Assembly (NCBI RefSeq): GCF_023712425.1 | Contig: NZ_JAMAYG010000003.1 | Span: 186,001-250,000, forward strand | DNA length: 64,000 bases | Direction of reading: 5' to 3' | Origin: Rothia sp. P100 | GTDB lineage: Bacteria; Actinomycetota; Actinomycetes; Actinomycetales; Micrococcaceae | In this document: positions 1-9,623 of the stretch, one piece after another | How the letters are laid out: each line of letters begins with the position of its first letter | Numbering within the stretch: position 1 is the first letter of the stretch | Position numbers and translations under genes: made by a program | Notes under the pieces: model-generated | What the model saw: only the letters and a program-made list of their open reading frames with translations | The model's database searches: none | Told to the model about the DNA's origin: nothing

Positions 1-271
1 GGATTTCACGGCGGTGTGGTGTAGAACGAGAATCCAGTATCCAAGGCAGGTTTACGCGGAAAAATCAGAACACACCAGCTTCTAAGAATACCCGTTACCG
101 GGGCGGGGTGCTATTTTTGCCCGATATTTCACCTCCTCAACAGTTGGCCCTGACGTGGAGCGGTCAGTAGATGCAAAAGTTACGCTGATAACACGTGTCA
201 CAGCCCACCCTTTCAGATAGAGTGAATCACATCACCCGCATACGTATTGGATCTACCCAAAAGGAATCCCC

Positions 272-3200
272 ATGAAAGAAACAACCTCGCGTCAGCGAGT
301 TCTTCGTTCATGCGCGGTAACGACGCTAGGGCTGGCTCTCGCTCTCCCCCTCACCGTCCTACCCACCGCACATGCGACAACCGATGCAGATGCAAATCTC
401 GCACCAGTATCATCCCTCCAAGATGCCCTACTCTCAAATTCTGACGGCCAGAAAGTTAGCTCTAACCTCGATGACGCAGAGGGATCCGTTGCTGTTTTCG
501 TGCAGTTCAAGGGTCAGGGCGCCTACGAAGCTACACAGCCTAGGAGCGTCCTCGACGGGATATCAGACCCGGTGGATACCGCTTCACAGGTTCGCAGCAT
601 TCAAAGCGCCGTTGAATCTCAGGCAGCTCAGGTGGCTGGCGAATCAGGTTCTGACGTCATTTACACCACCTATAACTCGGTACGAGGCGTCGCTCTTCAG
701 GGTGATGCGGAGTCCCTGCGCAAACTTGCCGAACGCAACGACGTTGAGCGCATCTCACGTATCATTCCCAAGGAACGAGTCAACGGCACATCAGACATTG
801 ACACCGCAGCACTAGCAACCTGGGTCAACACCGGCAAGACCGGTAAGGGTGTCACCATCTCTGTAGTAGATACCGGTGTCGACTACACCCACTCAGCCTT
901 TGGTGGCCCCGGCACCGATGAAGCATACCAAGAGGCTCAGGCAATGTCTGAAATGCCTTCAGCCGATAGCGGCCTTTATGACCCCGAAAAGTTCATCGGC
1001 GGTTATGACCTCGCAGGTGATGACTACAACGCTTCTGATCCCACCAAGAACGTCCCTTCACCCGATAACAATCCCCTGGACTGCGCAGCTGCAGGTCACG
1101 GTAGCCACGTAGCCGGCACTGCAGCCGCCTACGGCACCAACGCTGATGGAAGCACCTTTGACGGGGACTACTCTAAGCTAACCTCAGAAGATGTTCAGAC
1201 GATGCAGATTGGCCCCGGTTCAGCACCCGAAGCTCAGATAGTGGGCCTGCGCGTCTTCGGCTGTGAAGGCTCAACCAACCTCACCGGTCAAGCTCTTGAC
1301 CGCTCCCTAGACCCCAACGGTGACGGCGACTACTCAGACCGTGTTGACATCGTCAACCTTTCACTGGGCTCAGACTTTGGCCCCATTGATGATCCTGACA
1401 ATATCATCATGGATTCGCTCTACCGCAACGGCGTTCTTACCGTTACCGCTGCCGGTAACGCCAATAACTTTGGCGGTCAGGGTGATACCTATTCAGTACT
1501 GGGCACCCCCGGTAACACCATCTCATCTCTAACCGTTGCTAACACCATTGGCTCCACGGGCTACGCAGATGGTGCTGAAATTCTTGCACCCGCCGATATC
1601 GCTGGCCCCGTTGTAGGTGACTACAGCGTCAACTTCAACTACAACACCGCCACCGAAGAGCAGCTCACCGGCGAAGTTGTAGCAACCACCGCTGAGAACC
1701 CCTACGCTTGTGACGCCTACCCGGCAGACACTAACTTCGCTGGCAAGTGGGTCTTCATCGACTGGTCGGATGAAACCGGTAACTTCCCCTGCGGCTCAGC
1801 AGTTCGCTTCAACAACATCCAGAATGCTGGCGCTGAGGGCGTCGTCCTTGCCTCCCAGGTTGTGAAGGAAGATTCGGGTATTGCCGGTAACGCAGGCATC
1901 CCCGGTGTTCGCTTGACTGCTCAGGATGCCGAAAAGGCTCGTCCCGCTGCTGAAGCCGGCACCCTGAAGATTAAGCTTGACCCTGAGATGATCGGCGCTG
2001 CCCTCCTTGAAACCGGACAGCATGATGACGCTAACCCCTCGACCGCTCGCGGCCAGCACGGTTCAGCAGGTTTCACTAAGCCCGACGTTGCAGCCCCTGG
2101 CACTTCCATCAAGTCAGTTGCAGCTGGCGGCGGCACCCAGCCTGCCGTGATGACCGGTACCTCCATGGCAGCTCCTCACGTTGCTGGTATTGCAGCTCTC
2201 GTGCTTGAAGCTCACCCCAACTACTCGCCTGCCTCACTCAAGGCAGCGATCATGAACTCGGCTAACCACGATCCCAAGGATCTGGATGGCAACACCTACT
2301 CGGTAGAACGTGTTGGTGCAGGCCGTGTTGATGCCCTGCAGGCTGTGAACTCAGATGTTCTGCTTTACAACGCTGATCGCGCTGAGCAGGTTTCATCGAG
2401 CTTCGGTGTAACCGAGGTTGCTACCGGTGACGTCCTCACACAGACCCGCAACTTCACCGTTGATAACCGTGGCGATCAGGATCGCACGTTCGCCATTAAC
2501 TTCAACGACAGCTCCTCCCTGCGGGGCGTAGAGCTGTCCGCACCGGCCAACGTTACTGTTGCAGCTAACTCGAAGGCTACCTTCACCGTTACCGCAACCA
2601 CTAACGGCGCTGAACTGGCGAAGACCATGGACCCTGCTCAGCTCGAGGAACACCGCGGTATTGCTCGCCAGTACCTGGCTACCCTGTCAACCCGCATGAT
2701 TCTTTCTGACGGTGGCACCACTCTGCGCGTTCCTGTACAGGCTGCTCCTAAGCCCGTTTCAGAGATGAAGGCCGAGGCTATCCACTTTGGCGCTACATCC
2801 GCTCAGGAAAAGGTTAAGCTCTCAGGTACAGCTCTGAACCAGAACGGGTACGTATCAGGTCTGGGTGCCTTCCAGCTCGGTGCTGAAAGCGCCCGAATCC
2901 CCACCGGCAAGCTCGGTCAGCCCTCTTTCCAGGCAGTTGACTTGCAGTACGTTGGTGCCAACTCCACCATTCGTGAACTCGGTGGAGTTCAGAACGGCAT
3001 CCCTGCCGGCGCTATGTTGAACATTGGTCTGTCGACCTGGGGCAACTGGGAAACCATGACCCCCTCTGTAGCGTTTGAAGCAAGCATCGACGTGAACAAC
3101 GACGGTGTACCTGACTTTGCTGCTGTAACCACCCGCATCACCGGTCTTGACTACCCTGTCGTCAACCTGCTGCGTCGCATGGATAACGGCTCCTGGAGCC

Positions 3201-4180
3201 CCGTTGACAGCCAGCCCCTCAACGGCGCTCTCGGTGATGTTGACACCAACATCCTCGACACCAACGCCGCTGTTCTCCCTATCTCACTAAACGCACTGAA
3301 CCTGACTCCCGCTCAGGCTCAGAGCCTCAGCTACAAGGTACACGGCATCGCGAACGGTGAAGTCATCGAAAGCACCGACTGGATCAAGTACAACCCCTAC
3401 GATCCCGTCCTGTCTTTCGCCTCTAACCAAAAGCTAACTGATTCGCTCTTCATCGATGCTCCGGACACCGAAATTACGGCGACCCGGACCTCAAGCGACT
3501 CAACCCGTGCTCTCTTCTTACACATGCACAACTCAACCGGCGACCTCTCAGGTATCCACAAGAATGTTGTAGGTAATAAGGCACAGGTAGTAGACGTACA
3601 GAACAGCCCATCAGATCCCACCGTGATGAACCCCCGGTTCACCGACGTCCCCGCTGATCATCCCTTCTACACCGAGATTAACTGGCTTGCAACACGCGGT
3701 ATTACCACCGGCTGGTCCGATGGCACCTTCCGCCCCAACGAGTCAGTAGAGCGCGGCGCGATGGCAGCATTCTTCTACCGCCTAGCAGGGTCACCGGCTT
3801 ACACCGCACCCAGCGAATCCCAATTCAAGGATGTTCCCACCGATCACCCGTTCTACAAGGAAATCAGCTGGTTGGCTGAGCAGGGTATCACCACCGGCTG
3901 GTCCGATGGCACTTTCCGCCCCAGCGAACCCGTGAACCGTGACGCGATGGCAGCCTTCTTCTACCGCATGGCAGGGTCACCGGCTTACACCGCACCCAGC
4001 GAATCACCGTTCAACGATGTTCCCACCAACCGCCAGTTCTATAAGGAAATTAGCTGGTTGGCAGAACAGAACATCACCGATGGTTGGGAGGACGGAACCT
4101 TCCGCCCGAAGACCCCCATTGAGCGTGGTGCGATGGCAGCCTTCCTCTACCGCTACGATACAACCGTGCTCAGTCAGTGA
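272..4180 (+). CDS. Secreted subtilisin-like (S8) serine peptidase with three C-terminal SLH repeats
   Basis: A 1302-residue exported protease. Residues 1-36 form a signal peptide (basic start, long hydrophobic core, cleavage near THA-TT). An inhibitor I9-like propeptide follows to about residue 175. The subtilase triad is visible: D200 in VVDTGVDYTH, H276 in GHGSHVAGT and S631 in GTSMAAPHVAG. The roughly 350 residues between H276 and S631 hold an inserted PA-like domain (around residues 480-580), which usually shapes substrate access. After a beta-rich region, three SLH repeats of about 62 residues (FxDVP...FYxEIxWLA...TTGWxDGTFRP) run from residue 1120 to the end and probably hold the enzyme at the cell surface. 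AAAAGGA at 259-265 supports this start; a weak promoter (TGTCAC, 16 bp, TAGAGT) may lie at 196-223. Family assignment is certain; substrate is unknown. Confidence 0.95.
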   Translation: MKETTSRQRVLRSCAVTTLGLALALPLTVLPTAHATTDADANLAPVSSLQDALLSNSDGQKVSSNLDDAEGSVAVFVQFKGQGAYEATQPRSVLDGISDPVDTASQVRSIQSAVESQAAQVAGESGSDVIYTTYNSVRGVALQGDAESLRKLAERNDVERISRIIPKERVNGTSDIDTAALATWVNTGKTGKGVTISVVDTGVDYTHSAFGGPGTDEAYQEAQAMSEMPSADSGLYDPEKFIGGYDLAGDDYNASDPTKNVPSPDNNPLDCAAAGHGSHVAGTAAAYGTNADGSTFDGDYSKLTSEDVQTMQIGPGSAPEAQIVGLRVFGCEGSTNLTGQALDRSLDPNGDGDYSDRVDIVNLSLGSDFGPIDDPDNIIMDSLYRNGVLTVTAAGNANNFGGQGDTYSVLGTPGNTISSLTVANTIGSTGYADGAEILAPADIAGPVVGDYSVNFNYNTATEEQLTGEVVATTAENPYACDAYPADTNFAGKWVFIDWSDETGNFPCGSAVRFNNIQNAGAEGVVLASQVVKEDSGIAGNAGIPGVRLTAQDAEKARPAAEAGTLKIKLDPEMIGAALLETGQHDDANPSTARGQHGSAGFTKPDVAAPGTSIKSVAAGGGTQPAVMTGTSMAAPHVAGIAALVLEAHPNYSPASLKAAIMNSANHDPKDLDGNTYSVERVGAGRVDALQAVNSDVLLYNADRAEQVSSSFGVTEVATGDVLTQTRNFTVDNRGDQDRTFAINFNDSSSLRGVELSAPANVTVAANSKATFTVTATTNGAELAKTMDPAQLEEHRGIARQYLATLSTRMILSDGGTTLRVPVQAAPKPVSEMKAEAIHFGATSAQEKVKLSGTALNQNGYVSGLGAFQLGAESARIPTGKLGQPSFQAVDLQYVGANSTIRELGGVQNGIPAGAMLNIGLSTWGNWETMTPSVAFEASIDVNNDGVPDFAAVTTRITGLDYPVVNLLRRMDNGSWSPVDSQPLNGALGDVDTNILDTNAAVLPISLNALNLTPAQAQSLSYKVHGIANGEVIESTDWIKYNPYDPVLSFASNQKLTDSLFIDAPDTEITATRTSSDSTRALFLHMHNSTGDLSGIHKNVVGNKAQVVDVQNSPSDPTVMNPRFTDVPADHPFYTEINWLATRGITTGWSDGTFRPNESVERGAMAAFFYRLAGSPAYTAPSESQFKDVPTDHPFYKEISWLAEQGITTGWSDGTFRPSEPVNRDAMAAFFYRMAGSPAYTAPSESPFNDVPTNRQFYKEISWLAEQNITDGWEDGTFRPKTPIERGAMAAFLYRYDTTVLSQ

Positions 4181-4220
4181 GGAAAATAGCTGACATAAGG
4201 CTCGAATGTAAGTAGAAATG

Positions 4221-4255
4221 GTGCCCCCGGTTTCAAGATCGGGGGCACTTTTCTT
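4221..4255 (+). terminator. Rho-independent terminator after the S8 peptidase
   Basis: GTGCCCCCG (4221-4229) pairs perfectly with CGGGGGCAC (4240-4248) and is followed by TTTTCTT. It separates the protease from the glycosyltransferase gene downstream. Confidence 0.9.
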
Positions 4256-4345
4256 GTCTCCCACGCGTTCCAATTCTGCTTTCGATAGGCACACGCTACG
4301 ATGGTTCTAAGACGTCACCTTTCCGAATTTGTTATCGTGAGGCCC

Positions 4346-5335
4346 ATGAATACTCCCTCTGTTGCAATCATCGTCCGCACCAAGGACCGCCCAGTTTTCC
4401 TAGCGCGTGCTCTCTCTAATATCGCGGAGCAAACCTTCACTGACTACACCATTGCGCTCATCAACGACGGCGGCGAGACAGAGGCAGTCGATGCCCTCCT
4501 AGCAGAACAGCCCGCTGAGTTCCGCAGTAAAATCCAGGCCTTGCACCGACCTGAGTCAACCGGCATGGAAGCCGCAACCAACGCAGGCATCCATGCAACT
4601 AACAGCACTTTTATTGCGGTGCACGATGATGACGATCTCTGGGAACCTACCTTTCTTGAAACTAGCGTGCGCACCCTGGTCGAAACCGGCGCTGCTATGA
4701 GTGTGGTTCGCACTGACGAATACTTCGAACGCATTACCGATGATGGCTTTGAATTTATCGACTCTGTCCCTTTCTGGGGTTACCTCGAATGGATGAGTAT
4801 TCAGGATTTCTTCCGCATCAATCGCGCGGTGCCTATCAGCATCCTCTACCGCCGGGAGTTACACGAGAGCCTGGGTTACTATAATGAGTCTCTGCCTGTG
4901 GTGGGTGACTGGGAGTTCAACATTCGGGTGGCGTCCGCCCACGAGGTGGTTTTCATTAATGAAAATCTAGCCCACTGGTCAAAGCGTGTAGAAGCTACCG
5001 GCCCTAACGCTAACTCGGTTTACGCCGGGCAAAATCTGCACGCCGCCTACGATTCCAAGGTGCGGGCAGAAGCTATCCGTGAGGATCTCGCAGCAGGTGG
5101 CCGCCCAGGCCCCTACCTCTACCAGGCTCACCTTGCCAACGAGGTTCAGGACGCTGTGCACCGGGTGCTAGAGGTAGCCGAACGTAACCAGCATTTGCTG
5201 GGGGAGCTAGAGCAACGTATCACAGAGCTTGAACGGCAAAATGCCCATCTCAACCAGCAGATAAGTCGCAGAAACCCGAGAAAAATCGCACGGCGATTGA
5301 CCGGTGGTTTCTCGCGGCGCGATACTGGCACGTAG
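4346..5335 (+). CDS. Family 2 glycosyltransferase
   Basis: A 329-residue GT-A fold glycosyltransferase. The N-terminal SVAIIVRTKDRP and the acidic metal/nucleotide-sugar motif HDDDD (residues 93-97) are typical of GT2 enzymes; a later GDWEF motif is also usual for the family. The last 60 residues are charged and predicted coiled coil (repeated E/L/Q around ELEQRITELERQ), ending in a basic tail. No membrane helix is visible, so it is probably cytoplasmic or peripheral. The frame stays open to an ATG at 4301, but ATG 4346 has GTGAGG just upstream and begins directly at the beta1 strand, so it is preferred. Donor and acceptor cannot be deduced; the gene stands alone between a terminator and a pseudogene remnant. 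Confidence 0.88.
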   Translation: MNTPSVAIIVRTKDRPVFLARALSNIAEQTFTDYTIALINDGGETEAVDALLAEQPAEFRSKIQALHRPESTGMEAATNAGIHATNSTFIAVHDDDDLWEPTFLETSVRTLVETGAAMSVVRTDEYFERITDDGFEFIDSVPFWGYLEWMSIQDFFRINRAVPISILYRRELHESLGYYNESLPVVGDWEFNIRVASAHEVVFINENLAHWSKRVEATGPNANSVYAGQNLHAAYDSKVRAEAIREDLAAGGRPGPYLYQAHLANEVQDAVHRVLEVAERNQHLLGELEQRITELERQNAHLNQQISRRNPRKIARRLTGGFSRRDTGT

Positions 5336-5344
5336 AGCCAGACA

Positions 5345-5537
5345 AGCGAGCTCCTAGGCCAGGTGGCTACCGGCATGACCAAGGAACTCTTCTCCACCGA
5401 AAAAAGCAGGAAGATGGCAGAAACTGCCATCCCCATCCCTTATAAAGGCAGTGCAGAGGCAGAAGATATCGGCCCTTGTTCACGCCTTTTTCATGAACGC
5501 TGAGAACTCACGGATGACCGGGCAGGTTCGCTTTTTA
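5345..5537 (+). pseudogene. Remnant of a short-chain dehydrogenase/reductase (C-terminal piece, frameshifted)
   Basis: No intact gene lies here, but translation shows the tail of an SDR enzyme in two frames. From about 5357 one frame reads GQVATGMTKELFSTEK and continues through a PYKG and AEDI stretch. This matches the usual SDR order of substrate-loop PG.V.T.M, a loop ending in P.G, and PEDIA. Near 5473-5478 the reading shifts by one base and continues as ALVHAFFMNAENSRMTGQV, the normal xxVxFLxSxxxxxxTGQV tail. The N-terminal Rossmann half and the catalytic YxxxK are absent and there is no start codon. It abuts the stop of the convergent DUF4870 gene. The motif order makes the call reasonable; it rests on reading by eye. 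Confidence 0.6.
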
Positions 5538-5975
5538 GCTCAGGAGCTTAATGGTCATGGGGTAGGTGTAAACCTCACCCTGGTTAGCCTTAATTGCTGC
5601 AAGAATATGTAGCACGAGCAAAGCCACACCAATGGCGAGGAAGATGACCCAGGTGAAGATTCCTGCAAAACCAAGGGTCAGGACTGTCACCAGAATGGTC
5701 GCGATATAGACCAGCCAGAGGGTGAAACTGAAGTTAAAAGCACCGGCAGCGGCAACGCGTACAAAAGCGTAACCGGGGCGGTCCTTATAGATAAACCAGA
5801 AAACCAGAGGGCCAATAAAGCTGGCAAAAGAAGCGGTGAGGACGAGCCCTAACAGGCCCGAAAGGTGGGCCAGGGTTGCCATCGCTTTTGCATCAGAAGG
5901 GATAGGGTTGCCGTACGCGTCGAAAGCTTGCGCGGGCTGCTGCCCATTAAAGTTCTGTCCGTATGATTCAGTCAT
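5535..5975 (-). CDS. DUF4870 family small membrane protein
   Basis: A 146-residue protein with a short polar N-terminus (about 28 residues rich in Q, N, G and P) followed by three or four hydrophobic segments (residues 33-55, 58-65, 80-110, 112-132). The core MATLAHLSGLLG and the FIGPLVFWFIYKD loop are hallmarks of DUF4870 (Tic20-like) membrane proteins of unknown function. It is monocistronic and divergent from nadE, with about 125 bp between the two starts. The stop codon overlaps the end of the SDR remnant on the other strand. Function unknown. Confidence 0.85.
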   Translation of the reverse strand: MTESYGQNFNGQQPAQAFDAYGNPIPSDAKAMATLAHLSGLLGLVLTASFASFIGPLVFWFIYKDRPGYAFVRVAAAGAFNFSFTLWLVYIATILVTVLTLGFAGIFTWVIFLAIGVALLVLHILAAIKANQGEVYTYPMTIKLLS

Positions 5976-6100
5976 GATGTGTGCCTTTCTCTATTACTGC
6001 CAGCCTACCCAAGGGTTCGGGCGGCGGTAAGAGAAAAACCCCAATTTCATTCCTAAGGATGGTAGGGAGGCTCCCAGTATTCACGGAGTAAGATGGAGGC

Positions 6101-6922
6101 ATGCGCGAACTACAGGCTCACATCATTGAAGAATTGGGCGTGAAGCCCACCATCAATCCAGCAGAAGAGGTGCGCAAGCGCGTCCAATTCCTGGTGGACT
6201 ATCTCAAAGCCACTGGCACCCGCGGCTTCGTCCTGGGCATATCAGGCGGGCTAGACTCCACCCTAGCAGGGCGTCTTTGCCAGCTAGCTGTAGAAGAGCT
6301 TGAACTTGAAGAGATTGAAGCGGAATTTATCGCCGTTCGTCTGCCCTACCAGGTTCAGGCGGATGAGGACGATGCCCAGGCTGCCCTGCGTTTCATCATG
6401 CCGCAGCAGACTGTCACCTACAACATCATGGACGCCGTGAACGGCTTCGAGAGTGCCTTTGAAACCGCTACCGGCCGCGAAATCGCTGACTTCAATAAGG
6501 GTAATGTCAAGGCCCGTGCCCGCATGATTGCCCAGTACGCCCTAGCCGGGGAGAAAAATCTCCTGGTTGTAGGCACCGACCACGGCGCTGAGGCAGTCAC
6601 GGGCTTCTTCACCAAGTTCGGCGACGGTGGAGCGGACATCATACCTCTGCACGGTCTCAACAAGCGTCAGAACCGCGAGCTGCTCAAGGTGCTGGGAGCT
6701 GACAAGCGGCTCTGGGAGAAGGTGCCCACCGCTGACCTTCTGGACGGTAAACCCGGCAGAACCGATGAGGATGAGCTGGGGCTGACCTACGACCAGATTG
6801 ATGACTACCTAGAGGGTAAAGACATCGACCCGGCGGCTGCCGAAAATATCGAGGGTAAGTTCCTGCGCTCCCGCCACAAACGCACCACCCCCGTCACCAT
6901 CTTTGATAGCTGGTACAAGTAG
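6101..6922 (+). CDS. nadE: Ammonia-dependent NAD+ synthetase
   Basis: A 273-residue enzyme that amidates nicotinic acid adenine dinucleotide to NAD+ using ATP and ammonia, the last step of NAD synthesis. The ATP-pyrophosphatase P-loop SGGLDS is at residues 48-53, and [15 protein letters not shown] further on is typical of NadE. The C-terminal [10 protein letters not shown] is also conserved. The length is that of the short, NH3-dependent bacterial form; there is no glutaminase domain. GGAGG lies only one base before this ATG, which is too close for a normal ribosome site, but GGAG about 12 bases upstream could serve. The gene is monocistronic and closed by a hairpin at 6953. Confidence 0.96.
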   Translation: MRELQAHIIEELGVKPTINPAEEVRKRVQFLVDYLKATGTRGFVLGISGGLDSTLAGRLCQLAVEELELEEIEAEFIAVRLPYQVQADEDDAQAALRFIMPQQTVTYNIMDAVNGFESAFETATGREIADFNKGNVKARARMIAQYALAGEKNLLVVGTDHGAEAVTGFFTKFGDGGADIIPLHGLNKRQNRELLKVLGADKRLWEKVPTADLLDGKPGRTDEDELGLTYDQIDDYLEGKDIDPAAAENIEGKFLRSRHKRTTPVTIFDSWYK

Positions 6923-6952
6923 GTAGCGCACCTCCGCGAGTGTGCGTCTTAT

Positions 6953-6992
6953 CGCCGAGCGTGCGCCTTAGAGGTGCACGCTCGGCGTTTTA
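6953..6992 (+). terminator. Terminator after nadE
   Basis: CGCCGAGCGTGC (6953-6964) pairs with GCACGCTCGGCG (6976-6987), followed by TTTTAG. It faces the convergent M18 aminopeptidase gene. Confidence 0.85.
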
Positions 6993-7042
6993 GTGCACGC
7001 CCGTCAGTAGGCATGACCATACCCACCGATGATAGGCCCCCC

Positions 7043-8344
7043 TTAGATGGTGAAGAAGCCTTCAATTGCGCCGGTCAGGTGGGCCATGTCTGCCACGCTG
7101 ACCATCTCGCGTGCCGAGTGCATAGAGAGCAGACCGACACCGACGTCCACGGTGCGCATCCCCAGACGGGTAGCGGTGATGGGGCCGATGGTGGAGCCGC
7201 AGGGCACGTTGTTGTTAGAGACAAACTGCTGATAGGGAACCCCCGCTTTGGCACAAGCCTGGGCAAAGATACCCGCGCCTACGGAGTCGGTCGCGTAGCG
7301 TTGGTTGGCGTTGATTTTGAGCAGGGGGCCGCCGCCGGGAACAGGGCGGACGCTGGTGTCGTGGTGTCCAACGTAGTTGGGGTGAGCTAGGTGTCCGGCG
7401 TCCGCTGATAGGCAGACAGATTCAGCAACCGACCTGCGGTAGACCGCCGGGCTTTCACCGCGGGCTTCTGAGAGCCGCACCAGGACGTCCTCAAGGAAGG
7501 GGCCAGCGGCACCTGATCGGGTTTCAGACCCGATTTCTTCGTGGTCGAAAGCTGCAAACATGAGGCTGTGATCCCCCACCGTGCCAGCCTCTGCCACCCG
7601 CTGCAGCGCGGTGAGGCCGGCATGAACCGAGGAAAGATTATCCAGGCGTCCAGAGGCAAACAGCTCGCCATTCTCACCAAAAGTGCGCGGGGTCTGGGCA
7701 TCCGCAAAGAGCAGGTCGTAGCCCACGATAGCGGCGGGGTCTAGGGCCCCGCCCTCAGCTCGTTCTGCCAGGTAGGCAAGGACATCCCCGCGAGAGTCAC
7801 CGAAACCCCAGACCGGGTAGAGGTTGCCCTGCTTATCCAGCTTGAGCCCGGCGTTGGCCTCGCGGTCCAGGTGGATGGCGAGCTGCGGGATACGAGCAAT
7901 GGCATCGGTGGCTACCAGGCGGGTTTCAAGTTGACCGTTGACGAGTACGGTCAGGCGGCCTGCTAGGCGCAGTTCGCGGTCTAGCCAGGAGTTCAGCAGA
8001 GGGCCGCCATACACCTCGACGCCCACCTGGTTCCACGCCAAAGTGCGCACCGATGAGGCAGGTTTGACCTTGAAACCCGGTGAATCGGTGTGGGCACCGA
8101 GCACCCGGTAGCTCTGGTGGGTGGGTGACCCTATCCAGGCAATAATTGCCCCGTCGCGCACCACAAAATGCTTGCCAGTGGCGGCTTCATCGCCCCAGAG
8201 CTGGCTCTCCTGCAGTTCGATAAAACCGGCAGCCGTCAGACGGCGAGCGCTCTGCGCCGCGGCATGAAAGGAGGTAGGTGACGCCGCCACAAAATCGGCA
8301 AGGTCGGCAATGTTGGTCTGAGGATCAAGGGCTTGAAGAGTCAT
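7043..8344 (-). CDS. M18 family aminopeptidase (aspartyl-aminopeptidase type)
   Basis: A 433-residue cytoplasmic metallo-aminopeptidase removing N-terminal residues from peptides, preferring acidic ones in characterised relatives. The co-catalytic zinc ligands are visible in order: GAHTDSPGF (His and nearby Asp), FDHEEIGSE (Glu pair), SADAGHLAHP (Asp) and LLSMHSAREM (His near the C-terminus). The GHFVVRDG-type N-terminal segment and NNNVPCGSTIGP also fit M18. Length is normal for the family. The ATG at 8344 lies just 21 bp past the stop of the CPBP protease gene on the same strand, so the two are probably co-transcribed. Confidence 0.94.
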   Translation of the reverse strand: MTLQALDPQTNIADLADFVAASPTSFHAAAQSARRLTAAGFIELQESQLWGDEAATGKHFVVRDGAIIAWIGSPTHQSYRVLGAHTDSPGFKVKPASSVRTLAWNQVGVEVYGGPLLNSWLDRELRLAGRLTVLVNGQLETRLVATDAIARIPQLAIHLDREANAGLKLDKQGNLYPVWGFGDSRGDVLAYLAERAEGGALDPAAIVGYDLLFADAQTPRTFGENGELFASGRLDNLSSVHAGLTALQRVAEAGTVGDHSLMFAAFDHEEIGSETRSGAAGPFLEDVLVRLSEARGESPAVYRRSVAESVCLSADAGHLAHPNYVGHHDTSVRPVPGGGPLLKINANQRYATDSVGAGIFAQACAKAGVPYQQFVSNNNVPCGSTIGPITATRLGMRTVDVGVGLLSMHSAREMVSVADMAHLTGAIEGFFTI

Positions 8345-8365
8345 AGGACACAGTCTAGCGAACTG

Positions 8366-9517
8366 CTAGCGAGCGCCGGTAACCTCCTCCTTACCCCAGA
8401 CCTGAGCGGTGCGGGTACGCGCCAGTTTCCGCTTCTTAGCAGCCCAAAGCACTACCAGCACGAAGAGGCCCTGGGTGATGACTGCCGATACCAGGTTGAC
8501 CCAGGTGGAGCCCTCCAGGACGAAGGGGTCAGCCAGACCGTAAATGCCGAAGGTCATAGCCACCAGGTTATTGACGACGTGCAGGGCAATCGCTGCTTCT
8601 AAGCCGCCGGTGCGCCAGGTGACAAAACCAGCGGCAAGTGCCATCACTAGGATGGAGAGCTGCGCCCAAAGATCGTAGGCATGGCCTAGCATAAAGAGCG
8701 GAGCGGGAAGGACAATCGCCCAGGCGGGGTGCTTGAGCCAGCGGCCTACGGTTTGTAGCAGATAGCCGCGGAAGACCAGCTCCTCCGCATACGCCTGGAA
8801 GGGAACGATGAGTACCACCAGCAAGAGCAGAACCGCCAGGGTGCTGCCCTGAGTTTTGGGTTCGAAGGTCAGGTTTCCCCCGGTTGCAAGGTCAAGAGCG
8901 ACAGGAAACACTACAAAAAGCAAGGCAGCGATACCGCAGCAGGTGAGTAGCCAGTCCCAGCGTATGCGCCCTGCCACCGAGTGCACCAGGCCCCAGGGTT
9001 TAGGGCCAATAATGAGGCGGGCCAGCCACATAACGGGGAACATGAGGGCGATTGAACCGAACATGAGGGTAAAGCTAAGGGGAGATTCTAAAGCTGACCG
9101 CTGAAGTGTCTCCATCGTGGAGGTCATTTCCCCCGCATCCATCGGCGACTCAGCAGAAGAAACAGCCTGCAGCACCAAGGGAATGCTCATCAGAAGACTC
9201 AGAACAAAGTAAATGGGCACCCCGATGGCGGCCTCCACCAGAGGTGACCACCAGCGGTTCTTGGGGTCCGCTAGCGCTAACCGGTGGTAGCCCAGCTCTT
9301 GGGTTTCAGCGCGGTAGCCCGGACGCCACCCCGGCGGTGGTACCTGTAGGGACGGAGCTTGGTCGTTGCCAAGGAACGGGGCCGGAAGATAGCCACCAGG
9401 AGATTGTTGCAGCGGCGCCTGCGTGTAAGGGCTCAGTGGTGGCTGGGTGACCTCTGGGCCGGGCGCGTCCTGCCCGTCTGAACCCCAGGGGGTGTGTTCT
9501 CTGCTGTTTTCGCTCAT
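8366..9517 (-). CDS. CPBP family intramembrane glutamic endopeptidase
   Basis: A 383-residue membrane protein. The first 75 residues are polar and proline-rich, predicted cytoplasmic. About seven or eight hydrophobic segments follow from residue 92. The three CPBP (Abi/CAAX protease) motifs are intact: EELVFRG with E245, E246 and R250; FMLGH with F275 and H279; HVVNN with H313 and N317. Such proteins cleave within the membrane; in bacteria they are linked to bacteriocin immunity or signalling, but no bacteriocin gene is seen nearby. First gene of a likely two-gene unit with the M18 aminopeptidase. Confidence 0.92.
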   Translation of the reverse strand: MSENSREHTPWGSDGQDAPGPEVTQPPLSPYTQAPLQQSPGGYLPAPFLGNDQAPSLQVPPPGWRPGYRAETQELGYHRLALADPKNRWWSPLVEAAIGVPIYFVLSLLMSIPLVLQAVSSAESPMDAGEMTSTMETLQRSALESPLSFTLMFGSIALMFPVMWLARLIIGPKPWGLVHSVAGRIRWDWLLTCCGIAALLFVVFPVALDLATGGNLTFEPKTQGSTLAVLLLLVVLIVPFQAYAEELVFRGYLLQTVGRWLKHPAWAIVLPAPLFMLGHAYDLWAQLSILVMALAAGFVTWRTGGLEAAIALHVVNNLVAMTFGIYGLADPFVLEGSTWVNLVSAVITQGLFVLVVLWAAKKRKLARTRTAQVWGKEEVTGAR

Positions 9518-9623
9518 ACTCCAACCTTACGCAAGAAAACCGGTTGTCACAGACTTTTAAGGAGGCCACGAGTGACGGACAAGGCGGTACGGTAGAAGTA
9601 CAGGAATTCAGAAAGGCATACCC

